Shown: in pieces, positions 1-7,130 of the stretch | Numbering within the stretch: position 1 is the first letter of the stretch | Layout of the letters: each line of letters begins with the position of its first letter | Notes under the pieces: generated by a model | What the model saw: the letters and a program-made list of their open reading frames with translations, nothing else | Database searches by the model: none | Told to the model about the DNA's origin: nothing | Position numbers and translations under genes: made by a program | Source of the DNA: CBFGTA01 sp965651595 | GTDB taxonomy: Bacteria; Actinomycetota; Actinomycetes; S36-B12; UBA10799 | Length of the DNA stretch: 12,120 bases | Direction: 5' to 3' | Assembly: GCA_965651595.1 (NCBI GenBank) | Contig: CBFGTA010000068.1 | Location: forward strand, 1 to 12,120

Positions 1-332
1 CAGATCGGCGCACCTATCAGCAGGACCCCGCCAACGGGCGCGAAGGGGTCAGGGAGGCGCTGCTCGACATCGACGAGGGCGCCGACCTCGTTATGGTCAA
101 GCCCGCCGGATCCTACCTGGACGTCGTCCGAGCAGTGCGCGAAATATCACCGGTTCCGGTCGCGGCCTACCAGGTGTCAGGCGAGTACTCCATGATCGAA
201 GCGGCTGCCGCTCGCGGGTGGATCGACCGTACTGCGCTGATCGACGAATCGCTGCTCGCGATCAAGCGCGCTGGCGCCGACGTCCTTTGCACGTACTACG
301 CCCTCGAATACGCCAGGAGGTATCAGCCGTGA
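1..332 (+). CDS. hemB: Porphobilinogen synthase (delta-aminolevulinic acid dehydratase), 3' end only
   Basis: HemB condenses two 5-aminolevulinate molecules to porphobilinogen in cytoplasmic tetrapyrrole synthesis. Only the C-terminal 109 residues are present (family length is about 320-330); the reading frame enters at base 3 and the 5' part lies outside the window. The family signature is clear: DRRTYQQDPANGREG at the left edge, then a VMVKPAGSYLD motif at about bases 90-122 whose lysine (bases 99-101) corresponds to the Schiff-base lysine of the family, then the YQVSGEYSMI block and a C-terminal ALEYARRY segment. The stop overlaps the hemL start by four bases (GTGA, 329-332), so the two haem genes are probably translationally coupled. 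Nothing looks degraded. Identification is by motif recognition from this fragment. Confidence 0.96.
   Translation, partial: DRRTYQQDPANGREGVREALLDIDEGADLVMVKPAGSYLDVVRAVREISPVPVAAYQVSGEYSMIEAAAARGWIDRTALIDESLLAIKRAGADVLCTYYALEYARRYQP
315..320 (+). promoter_or_regulatory. Ribosome binding site of hemL (AGGAGG)
   Basis: A perfect AGGAGG lies inside the end of hemB, eight bases before the GTG at 329. It decides the hemL start. The open frame runs upstream to an ATG at 218, but that would overlap hemB by more than 100 bases and adds residues with no family resemblance. Confidence 0.85.
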
Positions 333-1633
333 ACGATCGCAACGATCTGTGGTTTCGTCGCGCCGCTCAGGTCACCCCTGGTGGCGTCAACTCGCCCGTT
401 CGGGCGTTTCGTTCAGTGGGCGGCGTTCCCCGCTTCTTCGTCACCGGCCGCGGCCCGTATGTCACGGACGTCGATGGTCGAGAGTATGTGGATCTGGTCG
501 GCTCCTGGGGCCCGATGATCCTAGGCCACGGGCATCAGGCGGTGGTTGCTGCGGTGGAAGAGGCAGTGCGCTCGGGGTTGTCGTTCGGAGCGCCGTCCCC
601 AGCCGAGGTCGAGCTCGCCGAACTCATCTGCGATCGGGTCCCGTCTGTGGAACAGGTCCGGATGGTGAGTTCCGGAACCGAGGCGACGATGACGGCGCTG
701 CGGCTGGGACGGGCGGTTTCCGGGCGGGACAAAATCATCAAGTTCGAGGGTTGCTATCACGGCCACAGCGACTCCCTGTTGGCGTCGGCCGGCTCAGGTG
801 TCGCCACCCTCGGATTGCCTGATTCACCCGGCGTCCCGCAATCGACGGCGGCCGACACAATCGTCCTGCCCTACAACGACCGCAGCGCCCTGGAGGAGGC
901 GTTTTCTCGCCACCGTCACGAGATCGGGGTGGTGATTACGGAAGCAGTTCCCGCCAACATGGGAGTCGTGCTGCCCGACCCAGGGTTCAACGCGTTCTTG
1001 TCAGCGCTATGCCGCCAACACGGGGCAGTCCTAGTGTTCGACGAAGTCATGACAGGGTTTCGGGTAGGTCCGTCGGGTCAAGTGGGGCGGGAAGCGGTTC
1101 CAGAAGGCTGGCATCCGGACATCGTCACTTATGGCAAGGTGATGGGGGGCGGGCTCCCGGCGGCGGCCCTGGCTGGCTCCGCCGAGATTATGAGCCAACT
1201 CGCCCCGGTGGGTCCGGTCTATCAGGCGGGAACTTTAGCTGGCAACCCCGTTGCCATGGCAGCTGGCCTCGCCACATTACGAGCCCTCGAGCCCCAGTCT
1301 TACCAGCAGCTGAACGAGGCCGCCGACACCGTCTGCCGGATCGTCACCGAAGCACTAACTGCCCAGGGTGTTGACCACGTACTACCGCGGGCGGGCACCC
1401 TATTTGGCTTAACTTTCCTCTCCGAAGCTCCCCGGACCTACCAGGAGGCTTCAGCGGTCAACACGGCCGCCTACCGAGCGTTCTTTACGTCGATGCTGGA
1501 ATCAGGAGTGTCGTTGCCTCCCTCGGCATTCGAGGCTTGGTTCGTGTCGACAGCCCACGATGACGAGGCGATCAGTCGCATCGCTGAAGCCCTCCCCGCG
1601 GCCGCGCGGGCGGCGGCAACCACACGCGACTGA
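329..1633 (+). CDS. hemL: Glutamate-1-semialdehyde 2,1-aminomutase
   Basis: This PLP enzyme converts glutamate-1-semialdehyde to 5-aminolevulinate, the last step of the C5 route, so this organism makes ALA from glutamyl-tRNA rather than by ALA synthase. The product is 434 residues, normal for the family, starting at a GTG with AGGAGG eight bases upstream. Visible landmarks are the N-terminal TPGGVNSPVRAF motif, the SSGTEATMTALRLGR phosphate-binding stretch, CYHGHSDSLL, the cofactor-contacting VFDEVMTGFR motif, and YGKVMGGGLPAAA, in which Lys270 (codon at 1136-1138) is the expected Schiff-base lysine. A late GTLAGNPVAMAAG motif is also typical. It overlaps hemB by four bases and is followed by a 120-base gap before the next conserved gene. 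The general class-III aminotransferase fold is shared with other enzymes, but the N-terminal motif and the hemB neighbour make HemL secure. Confidence 0.97.
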   Translation: MNDRNDLWFRRAAQVTPGGVNSPVRAFRSVGGVPRFFVTGRGPYVTDVDGREYVDLVGSWGPMILGHGHQAVVAAVEEAVRSGLSFGAPSPAEVELAELICDRVPSVEQVRMVSSGTEATMTALRLGRAVSGRDKIIKFEGCYHGHSDSLLASAGSGVATLGLPDSPGVPQSTAADTIVLPYNDRSALEEAFSRHRHEIGVVITEAVPANMGVVLPDPGFNAFLSALCRQHGAVLVFDEVMTGFRVGPSGQVGREAVPEGWHPDIVTYGKVMGGGLPAAALAGSAEIMSQLAPVGPVYQAGTLAGNPVAMAAGLATLRALEPQSYQQLNEAADTVCRIVTEALTAQGVDHVLPRAGTLFGLTFLSEAPRTYQEASAVNTAAYRAFFTSMLESGVSLPPSAFEAWFVSTAHDDEAISRIAEALPAAARAAATTRD

Positions 1634-1653
1634 TCGCGGCGGCTGCAGCCAGA

Positions 1654-1659
1654 TAGACT
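1654..1659 (+). promoter_or_regulatory. Possible internal promoter -10 element (TAGACT) between hemL and the phosphatase gene
   Basis: TAGACT fits the actinobacterial TANNNT -10 pattern and sits just downstream of the hemL stop. A CTGATC/TGATCG stretch at 1630-1636 is at the right distance for a -35 but matches the consensus poorly. If real, it would let the cytochrome-maturation genes be transcribed independently of hemBL. This is inference from a short motif; the gap may equally be a transcribed spacer. Confidence 0.25.
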
Positions 1660-1670
1660 GCCTGAGAGCA

Positions 1671-1754
1671 ATGGCAAGGCGCCGGTCACCGCATGCCGAG
1701 AGCAGTTGCCTGGCAGGCTCAGACACTCGAGTGCACACAGCGGAAGGACACTGA
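1671..1754 (+). CDS. Possible short upstream ORF (27 codons) coupled to the phosphatase gene
   Basis: An ATG at 1671, eleven bases after the TAGACT hexamer, opens a 27-residue frame beginning MARRRSPHAESS. It ends at a TGA (1752-1754) that overlaps the ATG of the phosphatase gene as TGATG. It fills most of the hemL-phosphatase gap. There is no recognisable domain, and no strong ribosome site precedes it, although GAG at 1664-1666 is nearby. A leader or coupling peptide is possible. Chance is also quite possible in GC-rich DNA, where stops are rare. I make no functional claim. Confidence 0.2.
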   Translation: MARRRSPHAESSCLAGSDTRVHTAEGH

Positions 1755-2434
1755 TGGTCGAGACCCCACCAGTCGCAGCCAGCGGGACGTCGTCTGCGCC
1801 ACGTACCGTTGTCCACCTTGTTCGTCACGGAGAGGTCGACAACCCCGATGGGGTGTTGTATGGGCGGCTTCCGGGGTTCGTGCTGTCGGAGCGGGGTGAA
1901 GCCATGGCCGAACGTATTGCAGCGGCTCTCGCCGATCGTGACATCATTGCGATTTGGTCATCGCCACTCGAACGCGCCCGGCAGACAGCGGCACCGCTAG
2001 CTTCCCGTCGCTCGCTCGACGTCGACATCGATGATCGAGTCATTGAGGCAGCGAACAAATTCGAAGGCCAGCGCGTCAGCGTTGACGATGGGGCACTCAA
2101 GAATCCGCGGCATTGGCACCACCTGCGAAATCCTTTTCGGCCATCGTGGGGAGAGCCCTACCACCAGGTTGCCGAGCGCATGCGGGCGGCCGTCATCGAT
2201 GCCCGCAATGCAGCCCGAGGTCACGAAATCGCCATCGTCAGCCATCAACTACCGGTGTGGATTTCTCGTCTCAGTGCCGAAGGCCGCCGACTGTGGCACG
2301 ATCCGCGCAAGCGTCAGTGCGCCCTCGCCAGCGTTACTTCGTTCGTCTACGACGGCAACGAGCTTCAGGCCATCACGTACCAGGAGCCAGCCGGGGAACT
2401 CTTGCGGGACGCTAGCCCCTTGGCAGGTGCGTGA
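1754..2434 (+). CDS. Histidine phosphatase superfamily protein (phosphoglycerate mutase-like)
   Basis: A 226-residue member of the histidine phosphatase (branch 1) superfamily, which forms a phosphohistidine intermediate. The catalytic set is visible: the LVRHGE motif at residues 22-27 (His25 is the nucleophile), SSPLERARQT at 69-78 with the second arginine, a conserved acidic residue in the VIEAANKFEG region (Glu98), and the second histidine in IVSHQLPVW (His164). The start at ATG 1754 is chosen because GGAAGGA lies five bases upstream (1742-1748) and homology begins soon after; an upstream ATG at 1706 only adds unlikely residues. The substrate cannot be read from the sequence. It is probably not glycolytic phosphoglycerate mutase, because of its position between hemL and the cytochrome c maturation genes. 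As I recall, the same arrangement occurs in mycobacteria (Rv0524-Rv0529), which hints at a conserved but unproven link to haem or respiratory function. The gene ends in a GTGA overlap with the next one. Confidence 0.9.
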   Translation: MVETPPVAASGTSSAPRTVVHLVRHGEVDNPDGVLYGRLPGFVLSERGEAMAERIAAALADRDIIAIWSSPLERARQTAAPLASRRSLDVDIDDRVIEAANKFEGQRVSVDDGALKNPRHWHHLRNPFRPSWGEPYHQVAERMRAAVIDARNAARGHEIAIVSHQLPVWISRLSAEGRRLWHDPRKRQCALASVTSFVYDGNELQAITYQEPAGELLRDASPLAGA

Positions 2435-3051
2435 GGAGTATGGTGCAGCGAGCCCAGGTCTGGAAGCGACGAGCGCTGGCTGTAGCCGTGCTCCTGTCGG
2501 TCGGACTGGTGGCCGCGTGCGGCTCCTCTGGGGCGTCGGGTGACGGCTCGACGCGCTTTGTGGCCGGTGACGGGTCGGCAGTAGTTCTCCCCGTCGGTGA
2601 TAGGCCCCCGGCCCCGGATCTGCAGGCCGAAACCTTGACTGGGGAGACTGTCAATCTCCGGGACCTGACCGGGCAAGTGGCGGTGCTGAACGTGTGGGCG
2701 AGTTGGTGTGCTCCGTGCCGGGAAGAGGCCCCTGCCCTGAACGCCATTGCTCGCGAAAAGGCCGACGTCAGCTCTTTCGTGGGCATCAATACCCGCGACA
2801 CAAAGACAGCTGCCGAAGCGTTCGTCAACCGATTCGAAGTGCCCTACCCGAACGTCTGGGACCCGGACGGTTCAGTGCAACTCAAGTTCCGCCAAAGCTT
2901 GCCCCCGCAGGCGATCCCGTCGACGCTGTTTATTGATCCTCAGGGGCGGGTGGCGGCCAGGGTCTTGGGAATCGTGGACCGCGAAGTGCTGCGCAGAATA
3001 ATCGACGAGCTGGCCGCTGACGGCTCCCAGCCAGCATCCCCACCGGCATGA
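2431..3051 (+). CDS. resA: ResA/TlpA-type thioredoxin-fold lipoprotein for cytochrome c maturation
   Basis: A 206-residue membrane-anchored thiol-disulfide reductase. It is expected to act outside the membrane, keeping the CXXCH cysteines of apocytochrome c reduced before haem attachment. The N-terminus has basic residues, a hydrophobic stretch (15-28) and a lipobox LVAAC with Cys30, so it is probably a lipoprotein. A Gly/Ser-rich linker leads to an AhpC/TlpA-type domain from about residue 57. The active site is WCAPC (Cys93, Cys96), with the cis-proline loop at AIPST (Pro163). The start is uncertain. GTG 2431 overlaps the phosphatase stop as GTGA. GAGGAG at 2433-2438 could instead serve a GTG at 2443, four bases downstream, while the ATG at 2440 is too close to it. 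The choice changes only four residues before the signal peptide. Its neighbours ccdA, resB and ccsB make the ResA role much more likely than a general TlpA role. The symbol is assigned by context. Confidence 0.93.
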   Translation: MRSMVQRAQVWKRRALAVAVLLSVGLVAACGSSGASGDGSTRFVAGDGSAVVLPVGDRPPAPDLQAETLTGETVNLRDLTGQVAVLNVWASWCAPCREEAPALNAIAREKADVSSFVGINTRDTKTAAEAFVNRFEVPYPNVWDPDGSVQLKFRQSLPPQAIPSTLFIDPQGRVAARVLGIVDREVLRRIIDELAADGSQPASPPA

Positions 3052-3821
3052 ACCTGGCCAGCATTCAGGAAACCATCTTTTCCGGGTCGTTCTTGATTGC
3101 GGCACCACTGGCCTTCCTGGCTGGTCTGGTGTCGTTCCTGAGCCCCTGCGTCCTCCCCCTCGTGCCCGGCTACCTGTCATATATCACCGGGCTGACGGGG
3201 GCCGAACTAGCCGCCGAAGCCGACGCATCGACGGTACGCCGCAAGACCAGCCGGGTCGTGATTGGCACGGCACTGTTCGTGGCGGGGTTCAGCGCAGTGT
3301 TCGTCACACTCGCGGCAGCGTTCGGCGCGGTCAGTGGCTGGCTGTTCGAGAACGCTCTGTGGCTTGAACGAGTACTGGGCATCGTGGTGATTGTGCTCGG
3401 TTTGATGGTTGCCGGATGGATCCCAGGCCTCAATCGGCAATGGAAGATCACTCGAACCCCGACAGTGGGCCTGTGGGGAGCACCTGTGCTGGGAGTCATA
3501 TTCGGGCTCGGCTGGACCCCGTGCATCGGTCCGACGCTGTCGGCCGTTCTCTCATTGGCCGCGAACGAAGGATCGGCTGCCAGGGGAGCAGCATTGGGCC
3601 TGGCCTACTGCCTCGGGCTGGGGCTCCCATTCCTGATTGTGGGCCTAGCCTTCCGCCGGGCAGCCGGTGCGCTCACCTGGGTGAAAGCCCACTACCGTCT
3701 CGTGTCCGGAATCGGGGGTGGCATGCTCGTGGCAGTGGGTGTCCTGCTGGTGACCGGCTGGTGGGGGCAACTTATGGTCCACGTTCAGGTGTGGGTGGGC
3801 TCGTTCGAGGTCATCCTGTGA
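3048..3821 (+). CDS. ccdA: Cytochrome c biogenesis protein CcdA (transmembrane electron carrier)
   Basis: CcdA passes electrons from cytoplasmic thioredoxin across the membrane to ResA. The 257-residue protein is largely hydrophobic, with about six membrane segments, as expected for the short CcdA members of the DsbD family. Two pseudo-symmetric cysteine motifs are present: SPCVLPLVPGYLSY with Cys34 in the first membrane segment, and GLGWTPCIGPTLSA with Cys159 in the fourth. These are the expected redox pair. The ATG at 3048 overlaps the resA stop as ATGA. No strong ribosome site precedes it, so expression probably depends on translation of resA. A 37-base gap to resB follows. The annotation is secure because both cysteine motifs and the operon context agree. 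Confidence 0.95.
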   Translation: MNLASIQETIFSGSFLIAAPLAFLAGLVSFLSPCVLPLVPGYLSYITGLTGAELAAEADASTVRRKTSRVVIGTALFVAGFSAVFVTLAAAFGAVSGWLFENALWLERVLGIVVIVLGLMVAGWIPGLNRQWKITRTPTVGLWGAPVLGVIFGLGWTPCIGPTLSAVLSLAANEGSAARGAALGLAYCLGLGLPFLIVGLAFRRAAGALTWVKAHYRLVSGIGGGMLVAVGVLLVTGWWGQLMVHVQVWVGSFEVIL

Positions 3822-3846
3822 CCACTCGGTCAGGCCTTTTGGTGGG

Positions 3847-3852
3847 AAGGAG
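3847..3852 (+). promoter_or_regulatory. Ribosome binding site of resB (AAGGAG)
   Basis: GGGAAGGAGA at 3844-3853 places AAGGAG six bases before the GTG at 3859 and fixes the resB start, in a gap otherwise lacking features. Confidence 0.8.
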
Positions 3853-3858
3853 ATATAG

Positions 3859-5502
3859 GTGGATGCTGAGCAGGCCCGTGGCCCTGTAGATCGCCTACCT
3901 ACCGCACTGGACGAGGTAGCCGATGATGCGCCGACTGCCTCACCTCCCCGCCGGTCGGGACTGGGGTTCTGGGGGTGGCTGCGCTGGGGCTGGCGGCAGC
4001 TCACCAGCATGCGTACGGCGCTGCTGTTGTTGTTTCTTCTCGCGCTAGCCAGCGTTCCCGGCTCAATCTTGCCCCAGATCGGGCCGAACAACTTCGAGGT
4101 GTCTGAGTTCCTGCGCGAGAACCCCGTACTCGGTGAGTGGCTGTACCGACTGGGCCTGTTCGACGTCTTTGCCGCCCCGTGGTTCGTAGCTGTCTACGTC
4201 CTGTTGTTCATCTCCCTCATCGGCTGTGTCATCCCGCGTACTCGCATCCACATCGCGGCACTTCGCGCCCAGCCACCGTCGAGCCCAGCCCGTCCGGCCC
4301 GCCTGCCCGAATCGCGTACTTGGACCACGAGCGCCTCAGCAGACTCGCTGGCGGACTTGGCCCAGGATCTGCGACGTAGCCGCTGGCGGGTGCGCCAAGG
4401 CTCCGACGAAGCAGGTGGCGGTCGTTCCGAATGGGTGTCGGCCGAGAAAGGCTACTGGCGTGAGACTGGCAACCTGGTATTCCATGTGAGCCTGGTCGTG
4501 CTGCTGGTGGCTGTCGCGGTCGGCGCGTTGTGGGGTTGGCGGGGGCAGGCAATTGTGGTGGAGGGCGAGGGATTCTCCAACACAGTCACTCAGTACGACA
4601 CGTTTCAGGCCGGGCGGGCCGTTGATCCGTCAGGCATGGCGCCGTTCCAGTTGACGCTCGATGACTTCCGGGCAGAATTTGCGCCAGCCGGGCCCCAGCA
4701 AGGATCCCCGACGTCGTTCGAGGCCGACGTCACTTACGTCACTGAGCCGGGGGCGCCGGAGGAATCCGCCCAGATCCGAGTCAACGCACCGCTCGCGATC
4801 GACAACGCCAAGGTCTTCCTTGTGGGTCACGGATACGCGCCCGTGGTCGAGGTGAAGAACGCTGCAGGTGAAGTCGTCTACGATGCAGCGACGGTGTTTC
4901 TTCCCATCGATCCAGGGCTCACCTCGCGGGGAGTCGTGAAGTTGCCCGACACGAGGCCCCAGCTCGGTCTGCTCGGGATCTTCTTGCCGACGACCCTGGT
5001 CGACCACGAGCGCGGACCCATTTCAATCTTTCCGGCCCCGATGGATCCATCGATCTTCTTCTCCGCTTGGACGGGCAACCTCGGTCTCGACTCGGGCCGA
5101 CCTCAAAGCGTCTACGACCTGCCCACCGACAACCTCGATCAGGTGGGTCTGAAGGCGATCCGGTTGGGGGAGTCGTGGGAGTTGCCCGACGGTTTCGGCA
5201 CCGTGACTTTCACAGGATTGAAGGAGTTCGCCGCGATTGACGTTGCTCATGATCCGGGCAAAGAGTTGGCACTGGCAGCGGCAGTAGCGGCCATCGGCGG
5301 GCTGATGCTGAGCCTGTTCGTGCCCCGCCGACGAGTGTTCGTCCGGCTGATGCCCGGCGACGGCCTTGAACGTGAGGTCCAGTGTGGGGGAGTGTCGCGG
5401 ACAGATGAAGCAGGGCTCTTGCCCGCAGTCGAGTCAGTTGCTGGCAAGGCTCAGGAGCATCTGCCAACAGTCGAATCCGGAAGCAACGGCGATGCCAACT
5501 AA
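3859..5502 (+). CDS. resB: ResB-like cytochrome c biogenesis protein
   Basis: ResB (also called Ccs1) partners CcsA/CcsB to carry haem to the outer face of the membrane and ligate it to apocytochrome c. The 547-residue product starts with a cytoplasmic, Pro- and acid-containing stretch. Membrane segments lie at about 52-72, 108-126 and 205-224, then a large external domain of about 240 residues, and a final segment at about 468-488. Family-typical stretches include TSMRTALLLLFLLALASVPG, the GYWRETGNLVFH region around His209, and the AHDPGKEL region with His464 just before the last segment. His209 and His464 are my candidates for haem ligands, by analogy with the family. The GTG start is set by AAGGAG six bases upstream. 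The roughly 60-residue hydrophilic C-terminal tail is the least conserved-looking part. Normal family length and four-segment layout; no damage seen. Confidence 0.95.
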   Translation: MDAEQARGPVDRLPTALDEVADDAPTASPPRRSGLGFWGWLRWGWRQLTSMRTALLLLFLLALASVPGSILPQIGPNNFEVSEFLRENPVLGEWLYRLGLFDVFAAPWFVAVYVLLFISLIGCVIPRTRIHIAALRAQPPSSPARPARLPESRTWTTSASADSLADLAQDLRRSRWRVRQGSDEAGGGRSEWVSAEKGYWRETGNLVFHVSLVVLLVAVAVGALWGWRGQAIVVEGEGFSNTVTQYDTFQAGRAVDPSGMAPFQLTLDDFRAEFAPAGPQQGSPTSFEADVTYVTEPGAPEESAQIRVNAPLAIDNAKVFLVGHGYAPVVEVKNAAGEVVYDAATVFLPIDPGLTSRGVVKLPDTRPQLGLLGIFLPTTLVDHERGPISIFPAPMDPSIFFSAWTGNLGLDSGRPQSVYDLPTDNLDQVGLKAIRLGESWELPDGFGTVTFTGLKEFAAIDVAHDPGKELALAAAVAAIGGLMLSLFVPRRRVFVRLMPGDGLEREVQCGGVSRTDEAGLLPAVESVAGKAQEHLPTVESGSNGDAN

Positions 5503-5558
5503 CATGGACCCGAGCGCCCACTTGCCAGTGGTGGGCCGGGCCCGAAAAAGGGAGAACT

Positions 5559-6590
5559 ATGGCGGTCAATGAGACCTTGGCGGAGCTCAGCAACAATCTG
5601 GTCTACGGTTCCATGGCGGCCTACACTGTAGGGTTCCTGGCCTTCGCGGCATCTATGGCGACCCGCGGTCGGGCGGCCGACCCGAACTCCCTGCCCGCGC
5701 GAGAACGCGAGAAAGCGACTGCCCAGGTAGGGGCGGCCCAGGCGGGTGCCGATCAAGTACGCGATTCGGCCAACGCGTCCGTGGTCGCCGCTGAGACCGA
5801 CCTCCACTCACCGGAGGACCCTGAACCCGGCCGTCGGTTCGCCAACATCGGAATGTCTTTGACGTGGCTGGCCACCGGGTTCCTGCTGCTCGGAATCATT
5901 GCCCGTGGAGCATCTGTGGGGCGGGCCCCTTGGGGCAACATGTACGAGTACTCGCTGACCTCGGCCTTCGCAGTGGCGGCCATCTTTCTAATCCTGTCGC
6001 TGCGTCGGGACCTCCGATGGCTAGGCGTGTTCGTCGCCGGAGCGGTACTGCTGACCCTAGGCTTGGCCGTCACTGTGCTGTATGCCGATGCCGGGCAACT
6101 GGTCCCGGCATTGCAGTCCTACTGGCTCGTCATCCACGTCCTGGCTGCCATAATCAGCGGTGGCGCGTTCACCGTCGGAACCTGCGTGACGGTCTTGTAC
6201 CTCGTCAAAGAGCGATCCGAGTCACGAGCGCAAGCCGCGGCTGACTACCGGGTCGGTTGGCTGTCGAGCAAGCTCCCCGAATCCGATCGGCTCGACACGA
6301 TCGCCTATCGTACCCTGGCATTCGTATTTCCCTTGTGGACGTTTGCGGTGATCGCTGGCGCTATCTGGGCGGAAGCAGCGTGGGGCCGGTACTGGGGCTG
6401 GGATCCGAAAGAAACCTGGGCGTTCATTACCTGGGTCGTCTATGCCGGCTACCTACACGCTAGAGCGACCGCTGGATGGAGAGGCCGAAAGGCCGCCTAT
6501 GTGGCCTTGCTGGGGTTTGTCTGTTTCCTCATCAACTACTTCGGCGTCAACATGTTCGCCGGTGGGCTCCACTCTTACGCTGGCCTGTAA
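5559..6590 (+). CDS. ccsB: c-type cytochrome biogenesis protein CcsB (CcsA/ResC family)
   Basis: This is the haem-handling partner of ResB in System II synthetase. The 343-residue membrane protein carries the tryptophan-rich WWD signature WGRYWGWDPKETW at 275-287, which presents haem on the outer face. It also has the WGNMYEY motif at 125-131 and conserved histidines at His193 (VIHVLA), His300 (GYLHAR) and His338 (GGLHSY), which are likely haem ligands. The C-terminus INYFGVNMFAGGLHSY is typical of the family. Between the first membrane segment (about 13-33) and the second (about 98-115) is a hydrophilic stretch of about 60 residues rich in Ala, Glu and Arg, a length seen in actinobacterial members. 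The ATG at 5559 follows GGGAG at 5550-5554. A 56-base gap separates it from resB, and it is the last gene of the plus-strand operon. The symbol follows actinobacterial usage; the family is also called CcsA or ResC. Confidence 0.95.
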   Translation: MAVNETLAELSNNLVYGSMAAYTVGFLAFAASMATRGRAADPNSLPAREREKATAQVGAAQAGADQVRDSANASVVAAETDLHSPEDPEPGRRFANIGMSLTWLATGFLLLGIIARGASVGRAPWGNMYEYSLTSAFAVAAIFLILSLRRDLRWLGVFVAGAVLLTLGLAVTVLYADAGQLVPALQSYWLVIHVLAAIISGGAFTVGTCVTVLYLVKERSESRAQAAADYRVGWLSSKLPESDRLDTIAYRTLAFVFPLWTFAVIAGAIWAEAAWGRYWGWDPKETWAFITWVVYAGYLHARATAGWRGRKAAYVALLGFVCFLINYFGVNMFAGGLHSYAGL

Positions 6591-6647
6591 CCCACGCTAT
6601 CAACGCTCGGACCGCACTTCCGGACGACCACTTGCGGTGCGACTAGC

Positions 6648-6977
6648 TCACTGGGGGGAGTCGCCGTCGTCGGAGGGCTTCCTGCGGGCCTGGTCGCGAC
6701 GCTTCTTCCATTCGAGGTCACGGAGAAAGTCGGCGTCGTCGTCTGGTCCGACGGGTCCCGGTGCGGGCCTGCCAGTGGGACGACCAAGTCCTTCCGAGTG
6801 CCGACCAGTGCCGAAAATCATCCAGATGATAGGGCCAATGACGACAACAAAGACAATCACGAGCGCCCATCCCCACCGAGGCAGCCGCCGAATCGATTGA
6901 CGATCGCTGACGAACAAATCCACGAGCGCATACACCATCAACGCGATGGGGACCACGTACAGGAGGAAGCGCAGCAC
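6648..6977 (-). CDS. Small PLDc_N domain membrane protein
   Basis: A 109-residue protein with two membrane helices (about 4-22 and 38-57) matching the PLDc_N family, the membrane anchor found at the N-terminus of cardiolipin synthases and also as a stand-alone protein in actinobacteria. The VYALVDLF stretch, RRLPRWGWAL and GPIIWMIFGTGR are the recognisable parts. No phospholipase D catalytic HKD motif follows, so it should not have synthase activity by itself. The cytoplasmic tail is acidic (DDDADFLRDLEWKK) and then basic. Stand-alone members have no established function that I know of. The GTG start at 6977 has no Shine-Dalgarno sequence but a TAGGCT element six bases upstream, suggesting a leaderless mRNA. 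The gene is convergent with ccsB across a 57-base gap, in which the only structure I see is a weak 6-bp stem (6611-6616 with 6633-6638). Confidence 0.85.
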   Translation of the reverse strand: MLRFLLYVVPIALMVYALVDLFVSDRQSIRRLPRWGWALVIVFVVVIGPIIWMIFGTGRHSEGLGRPTGRPAPGPVGPDDDADFLRDLEWKKRRDQARRKPSDDGDSPQ

Positions 6978-6983
6978 GGTACT

Positions 6984-6989
6984 AGCCTA
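6984..6989 (-). promoter_or_regulatory. Putative -10 element (TAGGCT) of a leaderless promoter for the PLDc_N gene
   Basis: Read on the minus strand, TAGGCT is followed by exactly six bases and then the GTG start. With normal spacing, transcription would begin at or next to the start codon. No ribosome site is present between them, and no convincing -35 is seen. The same hexamer and spacing recur before the DUF4229 gene. Confidence 0.5.
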
Positions 6990-7043
6990 CGCTGTGGTGT
7001 CCCGGCTAGGCATGTGGATAAGCGCGACTCGACATCTGAGACC

Positions 7044-7121
7044 ACCCGCGGGTATCGCACTCCTACCTGGGAAGCCGCAGCAACGGAGTAGTTGGTTGAC
7101 GCTGACCCGTCACCGACGTGA
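7044..7121. other. Divergent intergenic region with clustered dyads, candidate operators
   Basis: The 167-base gap between the divergent PLDc_N and FUSC genes holds a perfect 10-base palindrome ACCCGCGGGT (7044-7053). It also holds two overlapping dyads near the FUSC side: TGACG (7097-7101) with CGTCA (7108-7112), and TCAC (7110-7113) with GTGA (7118-7121). They lie upstream of the likely FUSC -10 element, so a regulator could bind there. Short dyads like these are common by chance in GC-rich DNA, so this is suggestive only. Confidence 0.25.
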
Positions 7122-7130
7122 TTCGCTCGG

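Noticed and set aside
218..328. Upstream extension of hemL to ATG 218
   Set aside because: It would overlap hemB by 115 bases, and the added residues do not resemble the family. The GTG at 329 has a perfect AGGAGG and a GTGA junction.
1706..1753. Alternative start of the phosphatase at ATG 1706
   Set aside because: The 16 extra residues show no family similarity, and the ATG at 1754 has GGAAGGA five bases upstream.
2031..2543. 170-codon plus-strand frame across the phosphatase-resA junction
   Set aside because: It lies out of frame over two well-supported genes and has no recognisable motif.
5518..5531. Short hairpin (CCACT/AGTGG) between resB and ccsB
   Set aside because: A 5-bp stem with no T-run inside an evident operon is too weak to call an attenuator or terminator.
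5210..5596. 128-codon minus-strand frame over the resB-ccsB junction
   Set aside because: It is antisense to conserved coding sequence, and its His/Arg/Pro-rich composition indicates a shadow frame.
6611..6638. Possible terminator stem between ccsB and the PLDc_N gene (ACCGCA with TGCGGT)
   Set aside because: There are only six pairs around a 16-base loop and no T-run, so it is not supported as a terminator.
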